Source: Massilia timonae CCUG 45783 (lineage in GTDB: Bacteria; Pseudomonadota; Gammaproteobacteria; Burkholderiales; Burkholderiaceae_D). From it: a stretch of 64,000 bases of DNA. The stretch is from NCBI RefSeq assembly GCF_000315425.1, contig NZ_JH992926.1, forward strand, positions 223,161-287,160, given 5' to 3'. The notes beneath the pieces are model-generated. The model was given only the letters and a program-made list of their open reading frames with translations, made no database searches and was not told the DNA's origin. A program made the translations under genes and the position numbers. Shown piece after piece: positions 44,245-52,446 of the stretch. Within the stretch, counting starts at the first letter, position 1. Every line of letters begins with the position of its first letter.

Positions 44245-45447
44245 ATGCCGAAGAACAAGCGTCCCGCACCCCGCACCTCGAACAACACGCGCGAACCCGA
44301 CACCGATGCCCAGGCGCGGCTGATGGCCGACATGGCCCTCGAGATCGCCGAGCGCGAGGACGAAGCGGCGCAAGGCGACGAACAGGCCGAGGCCCTGGCC
44401 AGCCTGGTGCGCAAGGCGATCCGCAAGAAGCACGACGAGGTGCTGTACGAGGCCATCGAACTGGCGCGCTACACCGATCCGCTGGCCTGCCGCCTGCTGC
44501 GCGCGCGCGTGGAAGAAGAAGCCGCCACCCTGCGCATCCGGCGCGAAGACGGTCCGGAAGTCGAGATCGACGCGTTCCTGGTGCCGCTGTTCGTGCGCAG
44601 CCGCGGCGGCCTGGACGGGCGCGAGAACTTCCAGGATCTTGACGCCTTCGAGCGTCTCTCGGCCAGCTTCCAGGAGCACGGCCTGGACAGCAAGGGCGCG
44701 AAAGTGGTGCTGCTGCAGCATGCCTACGACCTGGCCGAGATCGATCACATCGCCTACGGCACGCTGCACCAGATGCTGCGCGAAGCCGCCGCTTCGCTGC
44801 TCGAAAAAAAGCTGCAGCCGGCGCCGACCATCGAGGCCAGCATGCGCGGCTGGACCGGCGAGCCGGTGGCGCCCGACGAGACGGCGCTCGAGCTGCGCTT
44901 CCTGCTCGGCTTCTCGCTCAAGCGCGCCGACGATCCGTTCTACCGGGTCCCGCAGGACGAAGCGGGCAGCGACGCCTATTTCGCGGCGCGCATGGAACGC
45001 TACCGCGCCTGGACCGAGGCGGTGGCCCCGCTGGTGGCGCGAGCCCTCGCGCGCGAGCCGGACCGCCTGGAGCTGAACTTCCTGTACCAGGACCTGTTCT
45101 ACGGCGCCAAGGAGCAGGGCGTGGCCGAACTGGCGACGCTCGGCGTGCTGGCCGAGGCCAAGCGCCTGCTGGCAGCCAAGGACCTGGCGCCGGACGCGGT
45201 GCACGCCGCGGTGGCGCCGCTGGACATGGGCGAGCACGTGGTTCTGCGCGCCAACCTGTATGCGCTCGACGGCGGCCAGCCGTGGGGCACCGTCGAAAAG
45301 CCGGTCGACCTGGCCGCCGACCTGGCCGCCGAGGTGGACGAATTGTGCGATGCACTACTGGCGCTCGGCCTGGAGGGCGTATCGATTGCCGCCGGGTTCA
45401 GCGCCGACGGGCACGCCGAAGGCGCCGAGCCTTATCACCCCGCCTGA
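44245..45447 (+). CDS. DUF2863 family protein
   Basis: 400 residues, soluble, acidic, Ala/Leu/Glu-rich; I recognise it as the betaproteobacterial DUF2863 type with low-to-moderate certainty. The N-terminal 60 residues are charged and probably helical. VPLFVRSRGGL, ELNFLYQDLFYGAKEQG and MGEHVVLRANLYALDG are the most family-like stretches. No signal peptide or membrane segment; function unknown. ATG at 44245; weak ribosome site. Confidence 0.75.
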   Translation: MPKNKRPAPRTSNNTREPDTDAQARLMADMALEIAEREDEAAQGDEQAEALASLVRKAIRKKHDEVLYEAIELARYTDPLACRLLRARVEEEAATLRIRREDGPEVEIDAFLVPLFVRSRGGLDGRENFQDLDAFERLSASFQEHGLDSKGAKVVLLQHAYDLAEIDHIAYGTLHQMLREAAASLLEKKLQPAPTIEASMRGWTGEPVAPDETALELRFLLGFSLKRADDPFYRVPQDEAGSDAYFAARMERYRAWTEAVAPLVARALAREPDRLELNFLYQDLFYGAKEQGVAELATLGVLAEAKRLLAAKDLAPDAVHAAVAPLDMGEHVVLRANLYALDGGQPWGTVEKPVDLAADLAAEVDELCDALLALGLEGVSIAAGFSADGHAEGAEPYHPA

Positions 45448-45843
45448 CGCCCCGTTTTCGAACCGTCCGCAACGCCCCGCCCCCCCCGATTTCGGCCGTC
45501 GGGGCGGTAAACCGGCGATTTCGGCCCCCGATTTCAGTGCAAACAGTAAAGTTTTTGCCGTTTTTTCGTAGTGGATTTTCCTGTGTTGGTGTAGGAGGCC
45601 CCTTACAAAAAATTGCCTCCCAGACGGACTCTCCCTATGAGGCCCAGCAGTAGGGCGGCAATATTTAGTTACATCTGGTGCAATGTTGCTCTGCACAACT
45701 GAAAATATTAGGAAAATTGCATGATACGATTCCGTGGTCAGACCGGCTTCCCGGGCGCCGCCACGGCCTTGTGAGAGAGAGAGGGACCGGTCCGGTTTTA
45801 CTTGCCAACTACTAGAACGCCGCCGAGGCGAAAGGAAATCGAC
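45448..45843. other. Intergenic leader before the glycosyltransferase gene
   Basis: 396 bases, the longest gene-free stretch here. First part GC-rich with hairpin CCCCGA...TCGGGG (45484-45504) and three CGATTTC copies at 45487, 45516 and 45529. Then an AT-rich part (45540-45725) that probably holds the promoter, and a GAGAGAGAGAGGGA run (45774-45787). No open frame has a plausible start. Confidence 0.5.
45484..45504 (+). terminator. Possible terminator after the DUF2863 gene
   Basis: CCCCGA (45484-45489) pairs with TCGGGG (45499-45504) around a 9-base loop, 37 bases after the stop codon. There is no immediate T-run, so it may rely on other factors. Confidence 0.35.
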
Positions 45844-47022
45844 ATGCCGACCCTGATCGTGTTTTGCCACCTCCGCTGGGATTTCGTGTTCCAGCGTCCC
45901 CAGCACCTGATGACCCGCCTGGCCGAACACTACAACATCCTCTTCATCGAAGAGCCGATGCACACCGAGGGCGAGGCACGTCTGGAAAAGACCGACGTCG
46001 CACCGAACATCACCGTCTGCCGTCCGCACACGCCGATCCAGCAGTTCGGCTTCCACGACGACCAGCTGCCGACCCTGCAGGCGCTGCTGGCCAACCTGGT
46101 GCCCAAGGACGAGGCCCCGATCGTCTGGTTCTACACCCCGATGGCGCTGCCGCTGCTGCAGGTCTTCAAGCCGTCCAAGGTGATCTATGACTGCATGGAC
46201 GAGCTGGCCATGTTCAAGAATGCGCCGAAGCAGCTGCTGCAGCGCGAAAGCGCGCTGCTGAACATCGCCGATGTCGTCTTCACCGGCGGCCCGAGCCTGT
46301 ACCAGTCGAAACGCGACCGCCACGCCAATGCCCACTGCTTCTCGAGCAGCGTCGACGCCAAGCACTTCCGCCAGGCACAGGATCGCGCCATCTCGCACCC
46401 GGACCAGGCCCATATCGCGCATCCGCGCCTGGGCTTCTACGGCGTGATCGACGAGCGCTTCGACGTCGACCTGGTCTCGAGCATGGCCGACGCCCATCCG
46501 GACTGGCAGATCGTGCTGGTCGGCCCGGTCGTCAAGATCGACCCGGCGACCCTGCCGAAGCAGCCGAACGTCCATTACATGGGCCAGCGCACCTATGACC
46601 AGCTGCCGCAGTTCCTGGCCGGCTGGGACGTCTGCCTGTTGCCGTTCGCCATGAACGATTCGACCAAGTTCATCAGCCCGACCAAGGTGCTCGAATACAT
46701 GGCGGCCGAGCTGCCATGCGTGTCGACCCCGATCACCGACGTCAAGGTGCCGTATGGCGACGTGGTGGAGATCGCCGAGTCGCACGGCGACTTCATCGCC
46801 GCCTGCGAGCGCCAGCTGGCGCTGAGCGACGACGCGCGCCAGGCCATGGTGCAACGCATGCGCGAAGTGGTGGCCGGCACCTCGTGGGACCTGACCGCCA
46901 GCCGCATGCACGAGCTGATCGGCAACGCCGTCCCGGGCAACAAGGTCGAACGCTTCTTCGCCAACAGCCAGGAAGCGGCGCGCATGCCGGCCGAAACGCT
47001 GCCGGTGGCCCAGGTCGGCTGA
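45844..47022 (+). CDS. Glycosyltransferase family protein
   Basis: 392 residues with a GT-B/TuaH-like layout: N-terminal HLRWDFVFQRPQHLMTRLAE, middle VIYDCMDELAMFKNAPKQL, and C-terminal LLPFAMNDSTKFISPTKVLEYMAAELPCVST, where the E-x7-E-like region matches sugar-nucleotide transferases of family 4. No membrane segment; likely acts at the inner face on cell-surface polysaccharide. Good ribosome site AAAGGA. No other polysaccharide genes are adjacent, and its acceptor is unknown. Confidence 0.88.
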   Translation: MPTLIVFCHLRWDFVFQRPQHLMTRLAEHYNILFIEEPMHTEGEARLEKTDVAPNITVCRPHTPIQQFGFHDDQLPTLQALLANLVPKDEAPIVWFYTPMALPLLQVFKPSKVIYDCMDELAMFKNAPKQLLQRESALLNIADVVFTGGPSLYQSKRDRHANAHCFSSSVDAKHFRQAQDRAISHPDQAHIAHPRLGFYGVIDERFDVDLVSSMADAHPDWQIVLVGPVVKIDPATLPKQPNVHYMGQRTYDQLPQFLAGWDVCLLPFAMNDSTKFISPTKVLEYMAAELPCVSTPITDVKVPYGDVVEIAESHGDFIAACERQLALSDDARQAMVQRMREVVAGTSWDLTASRMHELIGNAVPGNKVERFFANSQEAARMPAETLPVAQVG

Positions 47023-47084
47023 TTGGATCCAGGCCGCTTGAACCCGGCCTGGCCCCCTGACACGTCGTCCCCGCACAGGCGGGG

Positions 47085-49430
47085 TCATACCCGCCTGAGC
47101 ACTTCCTCGATCGCCTCCACCGTCGCCGGCTTGGTCAGGTGTTGGTCGAACCCCGCCGCCTTGGTCCTGGCCCGGTCGGCTTCGCCGCCCCATCCCGTCA
47201 ACGCCACCAGCCGGATGCCCGCCAGGCGGGCGTCTTCCCGGATCGCCGTCGCCACCTCGTAGCCGGACATGCCCGGCATGCCGAGGTCCAGGAACACCAC
47301 GTCCGGCATCAGGCTGGGCAGCATGCGCAGCGCCTGGCGGCCGTCGTTGGCCACCGGCGCGCGGTGGCCCATCATATTGAGCAGGGCGGCCAGGGTCTCG
47401 GCCGCGTCGCGGTTGTCGTCGACCACCAGCACGCTGCGCCCCGTCGGCGCGGCCTCGGGCGTCGTTCCGGTCGTCCCGTCCTGGTCCGCGAGCGCCGCCT
47501 GTGCAGCGGCGAGCAGCGGCAGGCGCACCGTGAAGACGCTGCCGGCATTGGTGCCGGCGCTGGATGCGCTCACGCTGCCGCCGTGCAGCTCGACCAGGCT
47601 GCGCACCAGCGACAAACCGATGCCGAGCCCGCCGGATCCTGGCTGCTGCGCCTGCCCGACCTGGGTGAACATGCGAAATACCTCTTCCAGCGCCTCGGGC
47701 GCGATGCCGATTCCGTTGTCGGTCACCGTCACCACCGCCTCGTCACCATCGCGCCTGGCCTCGAGCGCGATGCGTCCGCCCTTGGGCGTATAGCGCGCCG
47801 CATTGTTCAGCAGATTGCTCACCACCTGGGTCAGGCGGGTCGGGTCGGCGTCGAGCACCAGGGCTTCGTCAGGGAGGCGCAGGTCGAAAGCGTGGCGCCC
47901 CGCCTCGATCAGCGGCATGCTGGTCTCGACCGCGGCCGTCAGGACCGTCGCCAGCTCGACCCGCTCGCGCCGCAGCTCGACCTGGCCGCGCGTGATGCGC
48001 GCCACGTCCAGCAGATCGTCGACCAGGTTCACCAGGTGGTCGAGCTGGCGCTCCATGATGTCGTGCACGCGGCTGACAGCCTCGCGGTCGGCGGGCGAGC
48101 GCCGGATGAACTGCAGCCCGCTGCGGATCGGCGCCAGCGGATTCCTCAGTTCGTGCGCCAGGGTGGCCAGGAACTCGGTCTTGAGGCGGTTGGCTTCGGA
48201 CAGGTCGGCCGCCATGCGCCGCAGCGCGGCGTCGGAGCGGCGCCGTTCGGTAATGTCGGTAAACAGCACCGCGACCCGGCGCCGTTCGGGCGGCCCCAGC
48301 CGCGTCGCGTGCACGTCGTACCAGCGGTGCAGGCCGCGCGCCTCGTTCTCGAAGCGCACCGCCTCGCCGGTTTGCGCCACCCGGCCATAGGTGTCGAACC
48401 AGTGCTGCTCGTGGTTGGGCACCAGCTGGCGGATCGTCTTGCCCACCGCATCGAGCAGGCCGGTATGCTTGACGAAGGCCGGATTGGCCTCGACGAACAG
48501 GTAGTCGCAGGGCTGGCCTTCACTGTCGTAGATCATGTCGATCACGCACAGGCCTTCGTCGATCGAGTCGAACACGGTGTGGTAGCGCTCTTCGGTGGCG
48601 CGCAGCTGCTGCTCGGCCTCGCGCTGGCGCGTGGCGTCCATGACCACCCCGTGCACCTCGCACGGCGCGCCATGGTCGTCATACTCGACGTGGCCGCGCG
48701 CGATCATCCAGCGCCAGCCGCCGGCGTCCGCCCGGATGCGGTAGGTGGCGGCATAAAGGCCTTCGCCGTCGATCGCGGCATTGATCTGCGCCACCGTCGG
48801 TTCGATGTCGTCCGGATGGAAGGCCGCCAGGTAGGTGGCGAGCGGCGCGTCCAGGCGCCGCTCCTCTGCAACCCCGAACAGCGCCGCCATGCGGGCGTCG
48901 GCCCGGACCCGGTCTTGCAGGATGTCCCACGACCAGATGCCAAGCTCGGCGGCCTCGACGATGCGTTCCAGGCGCGAACGGGTCTGCTCCAGTGCCGTCT
49001 CCGCCCGCTGCCGCTCTTCCTGGCTGTTGAAGGCCTCGATGTAGAAACGCGCCTTGGCGCGCAGGATCGTGGGGGAGAGCGGTTCGGTAAGCACGGCGAT
49101 GGCGCCGGCGTCGTACAGCAATTCCTGGGGGAAGGGCAGGGGTTGCGGCAGGCCGAGCGCCACGATCGGCGTGCGGCTGGAGCGCGGGTTCGCGCGCACC
49201 GCGCGAATGGTGGCGAGCATGCCCTCGGCGTCGCCCGAAAAGCCGACCAGGATCAGGGCGAAATCGCCCTTGCGGGCCTGTTCCAGGCCGTCGGACTGGG
49301 TGGTCGCCCGCACGATGGCCTGGTCCAGTTCGCGCGAGACCTGGTTGACGATCGGGTCGTCGATCGCGCGCTTGCAGATGAAAAGAACACGCCTGTGGCT
49401 GGCGTGCGGTATGGTGTCAGTCAGGGACAT
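47085..49430 (-). CDS. Hybrid sensor histidine kinase with pseudo-receiver, two PAS domains and receiver
   Basis: 781 residues. The N-terminal ~130 residues look like a receiver fold (ALILVGFSGDAEG in place of the phosphoacceptor strand, later TEPLSP) but lack the Asp. Then two PAS domains (about 155-395), HisKA with LATLAHELRNPLAPI, HATPase with LLNNAARYTPKGG and GLGIGLSLVRSLVELHGG, and a C-terminal receiver with DVVFLDLGMPGMSG (intact Asp). No membrane segment: a cytoplasmic phosphorelay kinase. The partner is not adjacent. Upstream ribosome site is weak. Confidence 0.9.
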   Translation of the reverse strand: MSLTDTIPHASHRRVLFICKRAIDDPIVNQVSRELDQAIVRATTQSDGLEQARKGDFALILVGFSGDAEGMLATIRAVRANPRSSRTPIVALGLPQPLPFPQELLYDAGAIAVLTEPLSPTILRAKARFYIEAFNSQEERQRAETALEQTRSRLERIVEAAELGIWSWDILQDRVRADARMAALFGVAEERRLDAPLATYLAAFHPDDIEPTVAQINAAIDGEGLYAATYRIRADAGGWRWMIARGHVEYDDHGAPCEVHGVVMDATRQREAEQQLRATEERYHTVFDSIDEGLCVIDMIYDSEGQPCDYLFVEANPAFVKHTGLLDAVGKTIRQLVPNHEQHWFDTYGRVAQTGEAVRFENEARGLHRWYDVHATRLGPPERRRVAVLFTDITERRRSDAALRRMAADLSEANRLKTEFLATLAHELRNPLAPIRSGLQFIRRSPADREAVSRVHDIMERQLDHLVNLVDDLLDVARITRGQVELRRERVELATVLTAAVETSMPLIEAGRHAFDLRLPDEALVLDADPTRLTQVVSNLLNNAARYTPKGGRIALEARRDGDEAVVTVTDNGIGIAPEALEEVFRMFTQVGQAQQPGSGGLGIGLSLVRSLVELHGGSVSASSAGTNAGSVFTVRLPLLAAAQAALADQDGTTGTTPEAAPTGRSVLVVDDNRDAAETLAALLNMMGHRAPVANDGRQALRMLPSLMPDVVFLDLGMPGMSGYEVATAIREDARLAGIRLVALTGWGGEADRARTKAAGFDQHLTKPATVEAIEEVLRRV

Positions 49431-49529
49431 CTTGGCCCGGAAAATTGGTTATGGTTATTTCGGCAATCTAAGTGTGTCGCCGGGCCATGTCAACGATTTT
49501 GCGCTTTTTCGGTGCGCCGGCGCCCCCTG

Positions 49530-49790
49530 TCAGGATTTGTCCGGCACCTGCTGCGAGGGCACCGGCGTGCGCAGCGCCTCGGGAACGGCGTCGGCGATGC
49601 CCTGCGACGGCGCCTGGCCGATGCGGCGCGCCTCGTCGGAATGCTGGTCGAGGTTCACTTCTTCGGCCACGTCGAAGCGGCCGTCCTCGGCGCCTTCGTC
49701 GCCCGGCAACAGGTTGTCGGAACGGTTGTCCTGGCCTCCGGCGGGAACCGGAACGTCCTGCTTGCGGTCAGAGTGATCGGGAGCGCTCAT
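49530..49790 (-). CDS. Small hydrophilic hypothetical protein
   Basis: 86 residues, rich in Asp, Gln, Pro and Ser with no hydrophobic core (SAPDHSDRKQDVPVPAGG...). Predicted largely disordered. GGAGG lies just before the ATG at 49790, which supports translation. No family recognised. Confidence 0.65.
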   Translation of the reverse strand: MSAPDHSDRKQDVPVPAGGQDNRSDNLLPGDEGAEDGRFDVAEEVNLDQHSDEARRIGQAPSQGIADAVPEALRTPVPSQQVPDKS

Positions 49791-49875
49791 GTGGACCTCC
49801 ATGAAATGGTAGACATGGTCCGATTATGGCGCAGGGCCCCTGCGCCGGGCGCACGCGAGCGTCGCGTGCGGGCGC

Positions 49876-50145
49876 TCACGGGCCCCGCTTTTTGCGCGGC
49901 AAATTCTTTTCCAGGATGGCCCACAAGATCAAGCCATAGGCCAATAACCGGATCAGGTAGTGCAGCGGCGAATCCTCGCCGCCGCCGTCGCGCAATACCG
50001 CATACACGCGGTGCAGCCCTTCGATCGCGAACGACAGGGCGAAATACAGGAAGAAACGGTCGCCGCTGGCGCGCCAGAAGCGCAGGAAGAACAGGGCGAT
50101 GATCAGGGAAGCCATGGCGATGGCGCCGGCCAGCAGATTGGTCAT
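49876..50145 (-). CDS. Small membrane protein, DUF5985-like
   Basis: 89 residues, three membrane segments (LLAGAIAMASLIIALFFLRFW; FFLYFALSFAIEGLHRVYAVL; LIRLLAYGLILWAIL). Resembles the DUF5985 family by length and layout; function unknown. Follows a similar small membrane protein by 4 bases, so the two are surely cotranscribed and may form a pair. Confidence 0.72.
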   Translation of the reverse strand: MTNLLAGAIAMASLIIALFFLRFWRASGDRFFLYFALSFAIEGLHRVYAVLRDGGGEDSPLHYLIRLLAYGLILWAILEKNLPRKKRGP

Positions 50146-50149
50146 CGCT

Positions 50150-50410
50150 TCAGTCCTTTTCGTAGATCAGGCCGTAGAGCAGGAGCAGGCAGGCCACCAG
50201 CGCGCTCGCCTGGCGCCAGGGCAGCAGGTCGACCTGGGTGGGAAACACGACCTTGTCCAATAACAGCAAGAGATTATTCAAGGTCATGCCCGCAAAACAG
50301 GCGCCGCTCCAGAACAGCAGCCGCAGCCGCGTGCGCCGGTAGCCGGCGAACAGCAGCACGGCGCAGGTCAGCGCGGTCAGCATGCAGAGGGTATAGATCA
50401 CTTCGCCCAT
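50150..50410 (-). CDS. Small membrane protein, DUF5985-like
   Basis: 86 residues, three membrane segments (VIYTLCMLTALTCAVLLFAGY; LLFWSGACFAGMTLNNLLLLLD; ASALVACLLLLYGLIY). Same layout as the next gene and probably a paralogue from an old duplication: both place a charged loop after the first segment and end in basic or acidic residues. Function unknown. Confidence 0.72.
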   Translation of the reverse strand: MGEVIYTLCMLTALTCAVLLFAGYRRTRLRLLFWSGACFAGMTLNNLLLLLDKVVFPTQVDLLPWRQASALVACLLLLYGLIYEKD

Positions 50411-50536
50411 ATCACATCGTCCCGAAGGGTATGCTCATCATTCTTGTCGGCGCCCGGCGCCGGCTCTTTGCGTCTAATTTGTGTCTGACTACGACATCCA
50501 GTTTATTGCATGCAGATCAGTGGCCGCGTCTTCCCT

Positions 50537-50929
50537 TCATTCGTCCTTGCGCAGGCGGAAAGCGTCGGCGAACTGCTGGGCCTGGCGCTCGAGGCTGGAG
50601 TGGATCAAGTGAGTGACCTCCACCAGGTGCCGGCCATACAGGTCGGCCAGGCGATCGATCCGTTCGCGCAGGGCCTCGCTGACGGGCTCGTAGCGATAAC
50701 AGTGGGCGGCCGGCGGATCGCAGGGCTGCGCGATGCCCGCCTTGCATAAATCGGACAGCAGCTGGCCCGCCACGCGCTCACGGATATAGAGCCGGCTGGC
50801 CAGCATGGCGCTTTCCCACTGCTGGGTGGGGTCGGCGCGCAGCAGCAGCAAGGCTTCCAGGAAGGGCACGGAAGGAACGCTCGTCAGGACGAAACGGCGT
50901 AGATCTTCCGGGATTGGCGGGTGGGTCAT
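50537..50929 (-). CDS. Hypothetical protein, winged-helix-like
   Basis: 130 residues, soluble. SVPFLEALLLLRADPTQQWESAMLASRLYIRERVAGQLLSDLCKAG has the alternation of helices seen in winged-helix DNA-binding domains, followed by a coiled-coil-like tail (EALRERIDRLADLYGRHLVEVTHLI). I do not recognise a family. Same strand as the DUF5985-like pair, 126 bases upstream, so it could regulate or be cotranscribed with them. Confidence 0.65.
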   Translation of the reverse strand: MTHPPIPEDLRRFVLTSVPSVPFLEALLLLRADPTQQWESAMLASRLYIRERVAGQLLSDLCKAGIAQPCDPPAAHCYRYEPVSEALRERIDRLADLYGRHLVEVTHLIHSSLERQAQQFADAFRLRKDE

Positions 50930-51134
50930 TCGTGGCGAACTTGTTTCCCAAATGGAAAATCTTATTGAGAAAGCGTTAATTTTAAAACATTCCGTGAGGA
51001 ATTGCTCATGCAATCGTGCGCACCCGGTGCGCAGTGTCATGGGTATCGCCGCGCGCGCCGATCAATGCAAAGTTAATGCTCAGGAGCACCTGCTCAGCTA
51101 AAATGCCCGCTTTCTTCACCATTGCCGTTCAATC

Positions 51135-51923
51135 ATGCTTCGCTCCACCCTGGGCAGACTTCTTGCCCGCCTCGCCGTCGCCGGCGCCTTGCTGTCCGCC
51201 GGCGCGGCGCAGGCCGACAGTTGTCCTGTCCACTACCTCGACGGCCGCGCGCCCGAGATCCACAACCAGAAACTGGCGAAATCCACGCGCGAGCTGTGCT
51301 ACGGCGTGTTCGGCGTCATGCATTCAGGCGTGACCCGCACGCCGCTGTGGTCGGCCGAATACGTGCGCGCCGATAACCTCAAGCGGGCCCAGGGCCTGGA
51401 CCGCGACGACAAGTTCCACGCCGAGGGGCGCCTGCCGCGCGGCCAGCGCGCCGAGCTGTCGGACTATGCGCGCAGCGGTTTCGATCGCGGCCACCTGGCG
51501 CCGAACGCCAATATGCCCGACCGCCGCACCCAGCGCGAGAGCTTTTCGCTGGCCAATATGGTCCCGCAAGACCGCGACCACAACCGCCACATCTGGGCGC
51601 CGATCGAGGGCGCGGTGCGCACCATGGCGAAGAAGGAAGGGGAGCTGTACGTGATCACCGGCCCGGCCTTCCTCGGCGCCAGCCTGAAGAAGGTCGGCAA
51701 CGTCATCGTGCCGAGCCATCTGTACAAGGTGGTGTACAGTCCGCGCCAGAAGCTGGCCGCGGCCTGGTTCACCGAAAACCGCGCCGATGCGCCGATCAAT
51801 GTGGTGCCGGTCGCCGAGCTGGAACGCATCGTCGGCATCGAACTGCTGCCGTCCCTGTCGGCAAAGCAGAAAGAACGCATGCTGCGCCTGCCCAAGATCA
51901 AGCAGCGCAAGAACCGATCGTAA
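51135..51923 (+). CDS. DNA/RNA non-specific endonuclease (NUC type)
   Basis: 262 residues with a signal peptide (LARLAVAGALLSAGAAQA). The catalytic motif DRGHLAPNANM (Asp117-His120) and the metal-binding NMVPQDRDHNRHIW stretch are diagnostic of the Serratia-nuclease/EndoG family. Secreted or periplasmic nuclease that degrades DNA and RNA, a nutrient or defence function by inference. Likely cotranscribed with the next small gene. Confidence 0.92.
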   Translation: MLRSTLGRLLARLAVAGALLSAGAAQADSCPVHYLDGRAPEIHNQKLAKSTRELCYGVFGVMHSGVTRTPLWSAEYVRADNLKRAQGLDRDDKFHAEGRLPRGQRAELSDYARSGFDRGHLAPNANMPDRRTQRESFSLANMVPQDRDHNRHIWAPIEGAVRTMAKKEGELYVITGPAFLGASLKKVGNVIVPSHLYKVVYSPRQKLAAAWFTENRADAPINVVPVAELERIVGIELLPSLSAKQKERMLRLPKIKQRKNRS

Positions 51924-51932
51924 AGGAACGCC

Positions 51933-52196
51933 ATGAGCAAGAAGAAACCAACCTCGTTCACCCCGTTCGCCAACGAAGCCGACGTCGCCGGCATCGGCGA
52001 CCTGATGCTGGAAAACCGCGTCGACCGCATCACGATCTCGGGCGACGTCGACCTGACCGCCGACGTGCCCGGGCTGGACAAGGCGCGCCGCCTGCACGCG
52101 CTTCTTGGCGAGATCGTGGCCGTGCTCGAGGCGCGCGACCTGCCGGACGCGCTGCCGCCGCCCGAGGTCAAGACCATCGACAACCCGTTCGCCTGA
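51933..52196 (+). CDS. Small hypothetical protein
   Basis: 87 residues. A short KKK N-terminus, then a pattern ADVAGIGDLMLENRVDRITISGDVDLT followed by KARRLHALLGEIVAVLEA. AAGGAACGCC precedes the ATG. Nine bases after the nuclease gene. Family not recognised; an immunity role is conceivable only because of its position and would need testing. Confidence 0.65.
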   Translation: MSKKKPTSFTPFANEADVAGIGDLMLENRVDRITISGDVDLTADVPGLDKARRLHALLGEIVAVLEARDLPDALPPPEVKTIDNPFA

Positions 52197-52446
52197 GCAC
52201 GGCGCGCCGGTTCCGGTGCGCTGTCCATGCCGGGCGTCCGCCCGGCTTTCCTCCGCCTGTCGTCCTGCGCCTACGTGCTCATCCGTAGGTGGTCCGACGC
52301 CGCATTTCGCCTTGTTCTGACATGATCTTTCCAACGGTCAATGGTGTGCGAGCCCCATCAGTATTGGAGTAATCTTGACAATAAAGCGCAAACGAGCGGC
52401 AGTCTCGTCGCCGGCGCCAGTACCACCATTTTTCGGAGGAACGACC

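Noticed and set aside
45676..45690. Sigma-54-like TGG...TTGC pattern before the glycosyltransferase
   Set aside because: The distance between the GG and GC elements is 9 bases instead of the 10 required, so it does not fit a sigma-54 promoter.
47069..47084. CCCCGC-ACAG-GCGGGG hairpin between the glycosyltransferase and hybrid kinase genes
   Set aside because: Good small stem between convergent genes but no T-run on either strand; not called as a terminator.
47139..50102. A 987-codon plus-strand open frame opposite the hybrid kinase
   Set aside because: It runs through the kinase gene and several intergenic spots; its composition is a mirror of the kinase codons and nothing in it looks like protein family sequence.
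52375..52380. Perfect TTGACA before the repeat-protein gene
   Set aside because: No acceptable -10 box at 16-18 bases downstream; kept out of the feature list.
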